64,000 bases of DNA from Spirosoma rhododendri (GCF_012849055.1 NZ_CP051677.1:5697754-5761753); one strand, 5' to 3'; counted from the first letter of the stretch, positions 15,567-25,303 are shown. Made by a program: numbers and translations. The notes: generated from the letters alone by a model not told the origin.

Positions 15567-17066
15567 TTAGTACCCCGGATTCTGGGTCAGCTGGCCACCG
15601 CTGAGCTGAATCTGCGGCTGCGGAATGGGAAACAGTTCGTGCTTGCCAGCAACGAAGTTCTTGCCCAGCGCCTGAAACACAGTTGCTGCCCGCCCCTGCC
15701 GTACCAGATCGAAATAACGATCGTGCTCGAACGCCATCTCGACCCGACGCTCTTTCCAGATCGCCTGCCGCAAATCGGCCTGCGCGGTGGTCGTTACGTT
15801 GGGCAGTACGCCCGTTGCACCACCCCGCGCCCGCGCCCGAACCAGATTCAGCGACGTAAGTGCCTTTGCCGACTGACCGAGCTCGTTAGCCGCTTCGGCG
15901 TTCATCAGCAGCACCTCGCCGTAGCGCAGCATACGCAGGTTTTTGTTGGTTTCCCAGGTGTCACCGTTGTTGGTCTCGCGGCTCAGGCTGACGTAGGCCT
16001 TGTAGTTGTAGTACGGGTTTTCGGCGTTGGCGCTGACCACCCGACCGTCCCAAAGGGTCATTCCCTTTTGAATAATCGTGCCGTCGCGCCGGGTGTCGCC
16101 GGTTTCGTAGGCGTTAAACAGGCTCTGCGAGGGCGTATTGAAGCCCCATCCCCAGCCGTTTTCGCCCCGTGCGCCCTGCGACTCGAAATATCCCTGAACC
16201 CCTTTGTTTGGCGTTACGCCCCGGCCCTGAATCTCGAAAATCGACTCGACGCCGTTCTCCGACGATTCGCGCCACAGTTCGCCGTAGTTGGGCAGCAGCG
16301 AATACTGCCCCGATGCGATGATCTCATCGGTTAGCTGCTGTACCACGCTCCATTTTTTCTCGTACATCGACACCTTTGCCAGCAGGGCTTTGGCCGCTCC
16401 TTTCGTAGCCCGGCCCAGGTCTGCCGCGTTATACTGCGACTTTTCGGGCAGGCTGCTTACGGCCCGGGTCAGGTCGCTTTCGATCTGCGTGTAGACCTGT
16501 GCCGCCGTTGCCCGGACGCGTCCGTTCTGAATGTCGCTGGCGTTGGTTGGGTCGGCCACTTTCGTGATGAGCGGCACCCCGCCAAACGAGCGCACGAGGT
16601 TGAAATAACAGTAGGCCCGCAGGAAGCTGGCTTCGCCAATGAGCCGGTTCTTCAGCGTGTCGTTGATGCTCAGGGCGGGCAGATTATCAAGCGCCTGATT
16701 GGCCCGCGCAATCGCTTCGTATTGCCCACCCCACACCTCGTTGAACGAAATGCTCGACGGCGTAAACGTAAAGTTGTCGAGCTGATCTTTGTCGGTACCG
16801 GTGTCGCCCGGCGAGCTGCCTTTGTCGGCGTCGTCGGAGACGATGCTGGTTATGCCATTCCACGAAAACGAGTGGAAGTTCCAGTCAAGCATTTTTGAGT
16901 AGATGGCATTGACCAGACTGGTAGCGGCATCGGCATTACTCGAAAAGAAATCAGTGGGCGTTTGCTGCCCCTGGGGTGGCACGTCCAGAAACGTTTTGGA
17001 ACAGCCACTGGTCAGTACCAGCCCGCTCAGGAGGCCGTACGCAATTGTTTTTTGTATCGTGTTCAT
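15567..17066 (-). CDS. susD: SusD/RagB family outer-membrane lipoprotein
   Basis: From ATG 17066 the 499-residue protein begins with a lipoprotein signal (YGLLSGLVLTSGC, Cys at about residue 22). It then shows the SusD pattern: FLDVPPQGQQTPTDFFSSNA, ANQALDNLPAL, FLRAYCYFNLVRSFGGVPLI, and a C-terminal MLRYGEVLLMNAEAANELGQ and WKERRVEMAFEHDRYFDLVR. SusD proteins are surface lids that capture oligosaccharides for their SusC partner. It lies 13 bp after the susC stop and 114 bp before the hydrolase gene, all on one strand. The gene is intact even though its susC partner carries a stop codon. The glycan it binds cannot be deduced from sequence alone. Confidence 0.93.
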   Translation of the reverse strand: MNTIQKTIAYGLLSGLVLTSGCSKTFLDVPPQGQQTPTDFFSSNADAATSLVNAIYSKMLDWNFHSFSWNGITSIVSDDADKGSSPGDTGTDKDQLDNFTFTPSSISFNEVWGGQYEAIARANQALDNLPALSINDTLKNRLIGEASFLRAYCYFNLVRSFGGVPLITKVADPTNASDIQNGRVRATAAQVYTQIESDLTRAVSSLPEKSQYNAADLGRATKGAAKALLAKVSMYEKKWSVVQQLTDEIIASGQYSLLPNYGELWRESSENGVESIFEIQGRGVTPNKGVQGYFESQGARGENGWGWGFNTPSQSLFNAYETGDTRRDGTIIQKGMTLWDGRVVSANAENPYYNYKAYVSLSRETNNGDTWETNKNLRMLRYGEVLLMNAEAANELGQSAKALTSLNLVRARARGGATGVLPNVTTTAQADLRQAIWKERRVEMAFEHDRYFDLVRQGRAATVFQALGKNFVAGKHELFPIPQPQIQLSGGQLTQNPGY

Positions 17067-17079
17067 CGTTGTTGTCAGC

Positions 17080-20000
17080 TTAGAAACCAATGTTCAGGCC
17101 AGCCATGTATGCCGACGTTACCGGGTAGGTACTCAGTTCGATACCAGCGTTGAGCGGGTTGCTGCCGGGCAGTTCGGGCGTGTAACCCGAGAACGCTTTG
17201 ATCGTCAGGGCGTTTTGCGCCGTCACGTAGAACCGTACCCGGCTCACTTTCAGGCTCGACACCAGCGACTTCGGCAGCGTATAACCAAGCGTGATATTAT
17301 TGACACGGAAGAATGAACCCGACTCGACGTAGTACGTCGATGAAATCGGGACGGCATTGCTCGCGCGGGGCTCGGTATTGCTGGGGTTGGTCGTGGTCCA
17401 GCGATCAGCGCGCGACGCTTCGATGTTTTCGTTGCCAAACCGCTGCGCTTTCTTCCCGTTGTAAACCTTGTTACCGAGGTTGGCGTACCAGTCGGTCGAG
17501 AAGTCGAAATTGGCTACCGAAAACCCGCCGTTGACGCCGAAATACAGCTTGGGCTGGTACGACCCGACAAACACGCGGTCGTTGTCGTCGATTACGCCGT
17601 CGCCGTTCTGATCGACGTAGCGGAAGTCGCCGGGCAGCGTTCCTTCAATTTTAGCGGCCGTGTTATTGACTTGCTCCTGCGTCTGGAAAATACCGTTGGT
17701 TTGCCACACCCAGAAACTGCCGATGGGTTGCCCCACGGCCGTACGGGTTGTGTACTGCCCGTTGCCGATACCCCCTTCGTTGATCGGTAGACCGCCCTGC
17801 ACGTCTTCCAGCCGGTTTTTATTGATCGTCACGTTGGCCCCGACATTATACTGGAAGCCGCCGGTTGATCCGTTCCGCCAGTTGAGCGCGAATTCGAACC
17901 CCTGGTTCCGCACGCTGGCGGCATTGGTCAGGTAGGAGCCGTCGACATCCCCGAAAATCGCGTCGATAGGCCGGGTAAACAGCGCGTCGGTCGTGTGTTT
18001 GTTGTAATAGGTGAATTCCCCCGTCAGCCGGTTTCTGGCCAGGGCAAACTCCAGCCCGATGTCCGTTCCGGTCGTGATTTCCCAGCGCAGATTCGGGTCG
18101 ATCAGATTGGTAATCGTACGGCCCTGCTGCAAGGTCTGGTTGGTCCCGAACGCATAGTCGAGACCGCTGGCGATAGTGTACAAAAACGCGTTGGGGTCGA
18201 TACGGTCGTTACCCGTTTTTCCCCAGCTTACGCGTGCTTTCAACTGATCGAACGGTGTTTTACCGCGCAGAAAAGGTTCTTCGCTGATTACCCAGCCCGC
18301 CCCGATCGACGGAAAGAAGCCCCACCGATTGTTGGTCGGAAACTTGGACGAACCGTCGTACCGGGCCGTTGCCGTCAGCAGATAGCGGTCGGAGAAGTTA
18401 TAGTTGACCCGACCGATGTACGACTGACGCGTTTGAATACTGCCCGATTCGCTGTTGGTTGCCGTCGATGCGTTACCCGTGTTCAGGTAAAAATAGTTCG
18501 ACTGGGGCGGCACATCCTGCCGACCGGCTGTCAGCAGATTATTCTGGAACCGTTCGGCCACGTAACCCGCCAGCACTTTCACCGTATGCTTCTCCGCAAA
18601 GGTGTTGCTATACTCGGCCGTATTGGTCCAGAGCCAGCGTGTGCTGCTCGACCGGCCTGTCGATAATTCGCTCGTCAGATTACGCTGATTGGCCGATACC
18701 TGATAGACCGGGTTGTAGTTGTAAGCCCGGTTGATGTTGCTTTAAATACCGAAATTAGAAAGCAACGTAATTTTTTTCAGTACGGTCAGATTTCCATAGA
18801 AAGACCCCTGCAACCGCAACCCGCGCGACTTATAGTTGGTATAATTGAGCTGGGCAACGGGGTTAGCGACGTTGTTTTGTGCCGTGTAGCCATACGATCC
18901 ATCCGCGTTACGCACCGGCACCGTCGGCGCCTGCTTGTAGGCATTTGTAAACGCGGAGTAAGCGGCCGTGCTGGGCAGGGCCGGATCGCTCGTTCCGCTC
19001 AGGTTCGAGTTGTCGTTGGCCAGACTCAGGTTATGGCCTAGTTTGAACACCGGCGTCAGCGTGTATTCGTTGTTCAGGCGCAGTGTCAACCGCTCATAAT
19101 CAGTACCCTGCAAAATACCTTTTTCGGTAAAGTAGCCAGCGCTGAAGAGGTAGGTCGTCTTTTCCGTACCCCCACTGACCGACAGCGCGTGATTTTGCTG
19201 AAAACCAGTTCGGGTGATGGCGTCGAACCAGTTGGTGTTCGTGTTACCAATCGTCGACGGATCGAATGGCAGGGCCGCCGTCGGATTGGTGTAGCGAAGC
19301 GCTTCGTTGTTGTACTGCGCGAACAACTGCGCATCCGCCATTTTCACCCGGAAAGCGGGCGTCCGAACACCAACATACGCATCGTAGCTCACGCTGGGAG
19401 CGCCCGTCTTACCCCGCCTTGTGGTGATTAGCACAACGCCGTTGGCCGCCCGAACCCCGTAGATAGCCGTTGCCGATGCGTCTTTCAGAATGTCGACCGA
19501 CGTAATATCAGACGTGTTGATATTACGAATGTCTTCGGTGATGATTCCGTCGACAACGTACAGCGGATCGGCACCACCCAGCAGCGTACCGGTACCCCGA
19601 ATACGTACGGTCGGTGCCTGACCCGGCGCACCGGAGTTGATAATCTGCACCCCCGCCACCTTGCTTTGCAGCGCCTGCGTAGCCGATAGCACCGGTTGCC
19701 GCACGAGCTCCTCACCTTTCACCTGCGCCACCGAGCCCGTCACGTCGATCTTCCGCTGCGTACCGTACCCGACGACAACCACTTCCTGTAGCGCACGGGC
19801 ATCGTCGGCCAGTTCGACATTGATGGTCGATTGATTCCCCACGGGCACTTCCTGACTGGTCATGCCAATCATACTGAATTGCAGCACCGCCCCGCTCGGT
19901 GCCGTGATTTGGTAGGCACCATTGGCATCCGTAGCGGTACCGGTAGTCGTGCCCTTCACGAGAACACTAACACCGGGCAGGCCCTGTCTGTCGTTTTTGC

Positions 20001-20094
20001 TGACAACCTTCCCCGTAACAGTCTGGTTCTGAGCATACGTCACAGTAAACGTAGCCAGCCATACCAGCACAAAAAAGTAGCCTAGTTTTTTCAT
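17080..20094 (-). pseudogene. susC: SusC/RagA TonB-dependent receptor interrupted by an in-frame TAA
   Basis: The reading frame from ATG 20094 starts with a signal peptide (MKKLGYFFVLVWLATF) and a carboxypeptidase-regulatory-like domain (TVTGKVVSKNDRQGLPGVSV). It then has the SusC TonB box/plug (EVVVVGYGTQRKIDVTGSV, ADPLYVVDGI) and the first barrel strands up to LLSNFGI. A TAA at 18744-18742 follows. Immediately after it the same frame continues SNINRAYNYNPVYQVSANQR through KVLAGYVAERF to a normal barrel end (FYVTAQNALTIKAFSGYTPE) at 17080. About 1,004 codons in total is a normal SusC length, so a single base change explains the break. A functional outer-membrane barrel could not form from either half. 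Confidence 0.88.
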
Positions 20095-20219
20095 ACGTGA
20101 GCAATTAATTTACAGTGAACACCATCTATAATTTGCCGGATACCCGCGTCGTACGGTTTGATTTTGTCGGCTTAAATCACGGTACAGCTACTTATCGGGT
20201 TTTCTATACGCGCTAATTA

Positions 20220-20235
20220 CCTACTGTTCAGTAGG
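20220..20235. promoter_or_regulatory. Small palindrome upstream of susC
   Basis: CCTACTG and CAGTAGG arms with a 2-bp spacer lie about 126 bp upstream of the susC start in a 295-bp gap that is otherwise AT-rich and gene-free. It may be an operator for a locus regulator. No SARP, sigma/anti-sigma or hybrid sensor gene is present next to the locus. Confidence 0.25.
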
Positions 20236-20389
20236 CTAAGTGACCAACTTTCGACCATTCCGCGTTAATCAAAAAATTCTTTTAATTATAATTTTTATAG
20301 AATTAATTTAATTTGAGAGACTATATAACCGCTCAATCAGCTATAGTGTTAGCTGTCCGTCGCGCTATTCTCAGAAAAACGTGAAATAA

Positions 20390-21409
20390 TTATGGTAAGG
20401 CAATTGGCAGGCAGCGATCAACGCCCAACCCGTTGAAATCGTACCAACGTTTGACGCGCAGATTAATCAGGCGCGTCAGGTGTAGCTCGTTCAGGAAGAC
20501 GTTCGACCAGTTGTCGAAACGTTCGCACTGAACGCCGAGGAAAAAGAAATAAACGCCCATGCTCAGGGCAGGCAGCAATCGTTTTTCCTCCGCACTCAAC
20601 GGCCGTACCGACTCGTAACCCGCCAGAAATCGGTCTTTCTTGCGTCGGAACTCCGCTTCATCGGCTTCCGTGCTATGAAGCTGCATCAGGTAATACCCAA
20701 CGTCTGTCGCCAGTGGGCCATTGCCGCAAAAATCGAAATCGAACAACGTGATAGTACCCGCCGGGTCAATGTTCAGGTTATCGAACCAGATGTCGAGGTG
20801 TAGTGCCCCCTGCCGAAGCTGCGTCTGATCGGCGTTGGTCAGCTCAGTCAGTAACGAGGCTTGTGCCGTTTGCAGGAACTGCATTTCGGGCGAGTCAGCT
20901 GGCAGAAACGGGGCTATTTTGGGGAGCGAATCGACCAGCAGATACGTAGGTGTGTAAGTGGCCCGGTCGAGCGCGAAGCCTTCGGTAAGCTGGTGAAGCC
21001 GCGCCATAATCCGGCCCATTTCTTCGTGTCTCTCTTCCGAAAACGTCAGTATTTTCTGCCCTTCGGCGAAAGAAAACAGCACTCCGTAGCGTAGCCCTTC
21101 CGGCGCATCAATTTCCTGAACATACTGCCCCGACGCGTCGGGCAGCGCATACGAAACTGGTATTCCTCCCTTTCTGACGTGCTTCAGCAACCGAATCTCC
21201 TCAGTAATATCAGTACGGGTTCGCCAGTTGAGGCTGTAGATGCGAAAGACAAATCTTTTATCCCCCGCCGTAACCAGATAGGTGTGATTCACCCCCGCCT
21301 TGATGAGCTGGCAGGTCGTTTCGTGACCCAGCGCGTACTGCTGCTGTACGAACGGGGCCAGATGAGCGGCCGACAGGATAGCCGAAGAAGCGGGGATAGA
21401 CGTTGGCAC
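20390..21409 (-). CDS. APH/homoserine-kinase-like phosphotransferase
   Basis: The roughly 340-residue protein has a protein-kinase-like fold. An N-lobe with GVNHTYLVTAGDKRFVFRIY supplies the ATP-binding lysine region. The C-lobe has the catalytic QGALHLDIWFDNLNID loop and the metal-binding TLFDFDFCGNGP motif. Family members phosphorylate small molecules such as aminoglycosides, homoserine or choline; the substrate is not readable. An aminoglycoside-resistance role is not supported. The start is uncertain: the frame opens at a TTG (21448), but a GTG at 21409 (VPTSIPASSAILSAAHLA) precedes the first conserved helix and is more likely. It stands alone between the Sus locus and a tiny membrane protein gene. 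Confidence 0.8.
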   Translation of the reverse strand: MPTSIPASSAILSAAHLAPFVQQQYALGHETTCQLIKAGVNHTYLVTAGDKRFVFRIYSLNWRTRTDITEEIRLLKHVRKGGIPVSYALPDASGQYVQEIDAPEGLRYGVLFSFAEGQKILTFSEERHEEMGRIMARLHQLTEGFALDRATYTPTYLLVDSLPKIAPFLPADSPEMQFLQTAQASLLTELTNADQTQLRQGALHLDIWFDNLNIDPAGTITLFDFDFCGNGPLATDVGYYLMQLHSTEADEAEFRRKKDRFLAGYESVRPLSAEEKRLLPALSMGVYFFFLGVQCERFDNWSNVFLNELHLTRLINLRVKRWYDFNGLGVDRCLPIALP

Positions 21410-21464
21410 AGCAGAGCAAGGTTTACGGATGCCACAAAGGTACGGCAAACTGGCCCTGCGCGCG

Positions 21465-21674
21465 TTACGACTTCGGCGTAAACCGGGCCGCGTCGATAAT
21501 CGACCACAGATGAATGATCCAGCCCATCAGGATAAACCACAGGACAGCTGCCAGCACAAACTGCACGATTGCCATTAGCAGCCGCCCCTGCAAGAGCTGC
21601 CCTAAACCGGGGATGAAAAAGCTGCATAACGCGGCTAACACGTTGCCGCCCGACCCTTGTCCTGCCATTTGCAT
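21465..21674 (-). CDS. Small two-helix membrane protein (TM2-like)
   Basis: The 69-residue protein has a glycine-rich start, then FFIPGLGQLLQGRLLMAIVQ, then a second hydrophobic segment (AAVLWFILMGWIIHLWSIID) ending in a short charged tail. The PGLGQ motif before the first helix and the D in the last helix recall TM2-domain proteins. It should sit in the inner membrane; function unknown. Confidence 0.7.
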   Translation of the reverse strand: MQMAGQGSGGNVLAALCSFFIPGLGQLLQGRLLMAIVQFVLAAVLWFILMGWIIHLWSIIDAARFTPKS

Positions 21675-21810
21675 AGTTGTGCTTGTTTGTGGTCAGAACA
21701 CCAGTGACCGACCCCATGTTACAGCCGTCGGGCCGCAACTACACCAATGGTGAATTCATGCGTTGAACGCACGGAATACGGGTTGAGCTCCTCACAGATT
21801 CCGCACGCTA

Positions 21811-22467
21811 TCACGGTTCTGAGATCGTCACTGCCTGCCGAACGTATTGGTTGTTGCGCAACACATCAAGCATGAACCGGGCAACGTTGCGCCGACTGAT
21901 CGTCAGGTTGGGCTTCGGCTGATTGTCGATAGTTTCGATGACCGGTTTGAGTGATTCGCCGTTGGTAAGGCCAACGGGCCGGATAATGGTCCAGTCGAGA
22001 TTACTTTGCCGGAGTAGTTTTTCCTGCCGTTCGTGGTCACGATATGCTACGCCGATGTTGCTGTAATCAATCAGCCAGCGAAACCAGAACGGTATGTCTT
22101 TTTTGGTTTCGTTCGTTCCCCAGGCCGTCACGACAATCAGCCGACGAACGTTTTGTTCCTCGCAGATGGGTAGCAGCCGGGTCAGCAGATCTGATAGAAA
22201 CGTTGGCGGGGTTCGCAGCGGTGCCCACGGAAAATCTGACGTTCGCGAGATGTTGAGCGTGCTGATTACGGCGTCACAGCCCACCACAGCCCGTTGCAAC
22301 GAGTCAGCATCAAGCGCCGGACTTTCGATGACGGTCAATCTACCCGACGAAATACCAATTTTCTGCCGATCACGCACCAACACGGTCACCTGATAACCTT
22401 GCGCCAACGCTACAGTAAGCAATTGTTTACCAGTTCGGCCCGTAGCACCGAGAATAAAAACACGCAT
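21811..22467 (-). CDS. NAD(P)-binding atypical SDR (NmrA-like)
   Basis: The 218-residue protein starts with a Rossmann nucleotide loop (VFILGATGRTGKQLL) and a VTVLVRDRQK strand that commonly reads NADP. Later segments are GCDAVISTLNIS, RRLIVVTAWGTNETKKDIPF and LDWTIIRPVGLTNG. It lacks the classic YxxxK catalytic pair, so it belongs to the atypical SDR group that acts as a sensor or reductase of unknown substrate. Its start is 6 bp after the stop of the SRA-HNH nuclease gene, so the two are probably co-transcribed. Whether that link is functional is unknown. Confidence 0.82.
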   Translation of the reverse strand: MRVFILGATGRTGKQLLTVALAQGYQVTVLVRDRQKIGISSGRLTVIESPALDADSLQRAVVGCDAVISTLNISRTSDFPWAPLRTPPTFLSDLLTRLLPICEEQNVRRLIVVTAWGTNETKKDIPFWFRWLIDYSNIGVAYRDHERQEKLLRQSNLDWTIIRPVGLTNGESLKPVIETIDNQPKPNLTISRRNVARFMLDVLRNNQYVRQAVTISEP

Positions 22468-22473
22468 AGTCGT

Positions 22474-23340
22474 TTACGGATTCATCAGAAAATGTTCTCG
22501 GTGGTAAGCCAGAAATTGCCGATCAATACGGTGGTTTGCTTTCTGATGCAGTTGCCCATCCAACCCAATCAAGCCCATATCATTGGCGATACCGAAACCA
22601 CCGAAGTCGAACATAACGTGGTGGTTTGGGCACAGACAGAGCAGATTCGTCAGCGTGTCCGGTCCGTTGTGCGGGCGGCCCAGCGGCTGAATATGTGCTG
22701 CTTCGGCATATGGGCCCGCGCTAGTGAAGACCAGCGTACGGCACACCTGACACTGATATTCATACAGTTCTTTGACGTGCAGAGCTATTTCAGTATTCCG
22801 TACGATGCGCTGAATCGTTACGTCAACACGTCTGGTTTCTCCGTATGTCTGTCGCTCTTCGTCAACCTGATTTGGCGCGCCAACCGTAACCAGTTTTACC
22901 AACCGAAATCGCCACACGTAAAACCCCGACCGACCCCGTTCCCGCCAGTACGAATCGATTCGGTACAGGCCATCATAGCGGTACCCTTCCGTTGGCGAAA
23001 ACGGCGACCGATGGTTATACCCCCGAATGACCCGCACCGGCAGCCCACGCTGACAATTGAGCGCCAGCGCCAGATTCTGCCGCGCCAGCTGCTGATCAGT
23101 CACCTGTTGTCCCGTGTCCAGACTGCGCCCACCGTGGCCGGTATAGATGATCTCGTCACCCAGATCTTCGTCGTCCTCATACCCACCCGACAGCACAATC
23201 GAATCGGCTCCTTCCAACTGCGACCCGCTGATGCCCGCTTGTAAAGGTCTGTGTACGCCGTAATGAGAAAGCATCACGCGACTCTCGAACTCGCTGCCTT
23301 CCGGTATGCCGGGTATGTCACCGAAGATGCGGGTGGGCAT
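22474..23340 (-). CDS. SRA (YDG) domain - HNH endonuclease, modification-dependent
   Basis: The 288-residue protein fuses an SRA/YDG domain (about 4-155) to an HNH nuclease (about 190-260). The SRA part is strikingly like the eukaryotic UHRF1 type: FGDIPGIPEGSEFESRV, YGVHRPLQAGI, SIVLSGGYEDDEDLGDEIIY, NLALALNC and YRYDGLYRIDSYW. The HNH part has CQVC (197-200), AEAAHIQPLG (His216) and CLCPNHHVMFD, giving zinc ligands and the catalytic histidines. Prokaryotic SRA-HNH enzymes recognise 5-methyl- or 5-hydroxymethylcytosine in DNA and cleave nearby, acting like type IV restriction. No methyltransferase gene is adjacent, which fits that role. The start at ATG 23340 gives the full SRA domain. Confidence 0.88.
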   Translation of the reverse strand: MPTRIFGDIPGIPEGSEFESRVMLSHYGVHRPLQAGISGSQLEGADSIVLSGGYEDDEDLGDEIIYTGHGGRSLDTGQQVTDQQLARQNLALALNCQRGLPVRVIRGYNHRSPFSPTEGYRYDGLYRIDSYWRERGRSGFYVWRFRLVKLVTVGAPNQVDEERQTYGETRRVDVTIQRIVRNTEIALHVKELYEYQCQVCRTLVFTSAGPYAEAAHIQPLGRPHNGPDTLTNLLCLCPNHHVMFDFGGFGIANDMGLIGLDGQLHQKANHRIDRQFLAYHREHFLMNP

Positions 23341-23411
23341 GGCTTTAATGCAAAAAGAAACCCAGACTATTTAGCTGGGTACAGTAACGGTTGACCAAGA
23401 TTACTACGTCA

Positions 23412-23756
23412 TCAAAGTAGCTTGATCACGGTGATAATTAGCGATGCAAAGCCAAACAGCAACACGATCAACCATTTAAGCTGATCTTTAAAACCACGTT
23501 CAACACTTGTTTCCAGACGAGATACTTCCGTCTTGATCAACGCTTCCAGTCGCGACGTTTCCGTCTTCAACGTTTGCTCCAGACGGGAGTCTTCGCGTTC
23601 CAGTTTACGGAAATCATCTTTCGAAGCAAAGCTTTCTTTCTGCGCCGAAATTTTTTCCTGCGCTTTCTCATCGATGAACTGAAGCACAGTACCAGCTTCG
23701 TCTTCACCGAATTTATTCTTAAAAATTTCGTAGGCTTTGAGTTCTAAGGCGGTCAT
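23412..23756 (-). CDS. Coiled-coil protein with C-terminal membrane anchor (DUF1640-like)
   Basis: From ATG 23756 the 114-residue protein starts MTALELKAYEIFKNKFGEDE and continues as a charged heptad-rich coiled coil with a repeated theme (SRLEQTLKTETSRLEALIKT). It ends in one membrane segment (WLIVLLFGFASLIITVIKLL). This is the layout of DUF1640/CCDC90-like small proteins, often encoded near other genes without clear linkage. It is probably inner-membrane anchored with the coil in the cytoplasm. I reject a longer upstream frame because it runs through the terminator hairpin of the next gene. Function unknown. Confidence 0.75.
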   Translation of the reverse strand: MTALELKAYEIFKNKFGEDEAGTVLQFIDEKAQEKISAQKESFASKDDFRKLEREDSRLEQTLKTETSRLEALIKTEVSRLETSVERGFKDQLKWLIVLLFGFASLIITVIKLL

Positions 23757-23834
23757 GGTCAGGACGGTGGTGTTTCCGTAAAGATAACGTTTCTCCAATA
23801 ACCGGATATATTGGCAGTTTGATTCCAGAAAGCA

Positions 23835-23865
23835 AACCGGCACCGGAAATGATCCGGTGCCGGTT
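23835..23865 (-). terminator. GC-rich hairpin after the sugar isomerase gene
   Basis: Twelve-base perfect arms (AACCGGCACCGG and CCGGTGCCGGTT) with a 7-nt loop lie 27 bp after the stop of the minus-strand isomerase gene, followed on that strand by a short T-rich stretch (TTTGCTTTC). A good intrinsic terminator candidate. Confidence 0.65.
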
Positions 23866-23891
23866 AATTACTCAGCAGTTAGCCCGTTATT

Positions 23892-24944
23892 TTACAATCC
23901 CAGCACCTTCTTATTGAAGCTTTCGTCGGCACCGGTACCGGCGAAGTCGTCGAAGGCGCGTTCGGTGACGCGGATGATATGGTCGGCGATGAAGGGGGCC
24001 CCTTCGGCAGCGCCCTGTTCGGGGTGCTTGATGGCACACTCCCACTCCAGCACCGCCCAACGGTCGTAGTCGTACTGCGCCAGTTTGGAGAAGATACCCG
24101 AGAAATCGACCTGCCCGTCGCCCAGCGACCGGAACCGACCGGCCCGCTCGACCCAGCCCTGATACCCGCCGTATACGCCCTGCTTACCCGTCGGGTTGAA
24201 CTCAGCGTCTTTCACGTGGTAGGCGAAAATGCGGTCGTGGTAGAAGTCGATGAATTGCAGGTAGTCGAGCTGCTGCAAGACAAAGTGGCTGGGGTCGTAG
24301 TTGATCCCGGCGCGGGGGTGGTTACCCACTTTTTCGAGGAACATCTCGAACGTGATGCCGTCGTGCAGGTCTTCACCGGGGTGCAGCTCATACGCCACGT
24401 CGATGCCGGCATCTTCGTACGCGTTCAAAATGGGCGTCCAGCGGTTGGCGAGTTCGGTAAAGCCCGTCTCGACCAGACCGGCCGGGCGCTGCGGCCACGG
24501 ATAGACGAATGGCCACAGCAGCGCTCCCGAAAACGTCGGACTAGCTTTCAGACCAAGGTTTTTCGACGCTTTGGCCACCATCAGCAACTGGTCGGTGGCC
24601 CACGCCTGCTGGTCTTTGGGCTTACCCGCCAGCTCAGCCGGACCAAAGCCATCGAACATGGCACCGTAAGCCGGGTGAACGGCTACCAACTGCCCTTGCA
24701 GGTGCGTCGCCAGTTCGGTCACTTCGACACCGATTTCGGCCAGCTTACCTTTGTACTCGTCGCAGTACGTCTGACTTTCTGACGCCTGTTTGAGGTCGAT
24801 CATGCGCGGGTCCCAGGTCGGGATCTGCACACCTTTGTAGCCGAGGTCGGCCATGTATTTTGCGATGGACTCGAGCGAATTAAACGGCTCGGTATCGCCT
24901 AAGAACTGGGCCAGAAAAATGGCCGGGCCTTTCATTGTTTTCAT
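23892..24944 (-). CDS. Sugar phosphate isomerase/epimerase (xylose isomerase-like TIM barrel)
   Basis: The 350-residue protein has the AP-endonuclease-2/xylose-isomerase-like barrel pattern. It has a KGVQIPTWDPRMIDL strand, VEVTELATHLQGQLVAVHPAY, a metal-site VAYELHPGEDLHDG segment, GINYDPSHFVLQQLD and VLEWECAIKHP near the end. The Glu, Asp and His residues in those segments would bind the metal used in aldose-ketose or epimerase chemistry. There is no signal peptide, so it should be cytoplasmic. Two Gfo/Idh/MocA dehydrogenases and an MFS permease lie in the next 5 kb. This resembles clusters that oxidise, isomerise and take up sugars, inositols or 3-keto-sugars; the exact substrate is an inference. 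Confidence 0.85.
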   Translation of the reverse strand: MKTMKGPAIFLAQFLGDTEPFNSLESIAKYMADLGYKGVQIPTWDPRMIDLKQASESQTYCDEYKGKLAEIGVEVTELATHLQGQLVAVHPAYGAMFDGFGPAELAGKPKDQQAWATDQLLMVAKASKNLGLKASPTFSGALLWPFVYPWPQRPAGLVETGFTELANRWTPILNAYEDAGIDVAYELHPGEDLHDGITFEMFLEKVGNHPRAGINYDPSHFVLQQLDYLQFIDFYHDRIFAYHVKDAEFNPTGKQGVYGGYQGWVERAGRFRSLGDGQVDFSGIFSKLAQYDYDRWAVLEWECAIKHPEQGAAEGAPFIADHIIRVTERAFDDFAGTGADESFNKKVLGL

Positions 24945-24949
24945 GTGTT

Positions 24950-25303
24950 TCAGGGTTCTTCTGTTCGCAGGTACACCAGCAGGCAGCCTTTGTTTTGTCG
25001 GGTATTGAAATCAACGAATTCGCTAAGTCGGGCTGTAAACAGGCTGATTAATGCCTGATTACTCATATTGCCGGTACGCAACCAAATGATCTTGGGTGGA
25101 AATCCTTTGACAGCCCCAATCATCGGAATGTCTTTATCGAATGTCACGACCACATAATCCTCGCGTTTAGCATATTCCCAGATAGCAAAATCATCGGCGT
25201 CAAGCAATCCTACTTCGCGAACGCCAACACTATCGGGCAGCGTAACTTTTAACTGCTTTACTACCCTGTAGGAAATATTCTGGTCGAACAAAAACCGCAT
25301 CAT
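24950..25303 (-). CDS. DUF5615 PIN-like toxin candidate
   Basis: The 117-residue protein begins MRFLFDQNISYRVVKQL and has DADDFAIWEYAKREDYVVVT and a FDKDIPMIG stretch. These are the spaced acidic residues of the DUF5615 PIN-like RNase fold. It overlaps the DUF433 gene by an ATGA, the common arrangement of this toxin-antitoxin-like pair. In such pairs DUF5615 is the predicted RNase and DUF433 the antitoxin; direct experimental support for this family is thin, so the role is inference. The pair sits between two sugar-metabolism genes on the same strand, suggesting insertion into an existing cluster. Confidence 0.8.
   Translation of the reverse strand: MMRFLFDQNISYRVVKQLKVTLPDSVGVREVGLLDADDFAIWEYAKREDYVVVTFDKDIPMIGAVKGFPPKIIWLRTGNMSNQALISLFTARLSEFVDFNTRQNKGCLLVYLRTEEP

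Noticed and set aside
17080..18582. Second half of susC as an independent gene starting at KVLAGYVAERF
   Set aside because: The frame is continuous upstream through a single TAA into the first half; the product would lack signal peptide and plug, so one broken gene is the better reading.
20390..21448. Phosphotransferase as an aminoglycoside-resistance gene
   Set aside because: The APH fold covers many metabolic kinases; nothing in the sequence or neighbourhood points to antibiotics.
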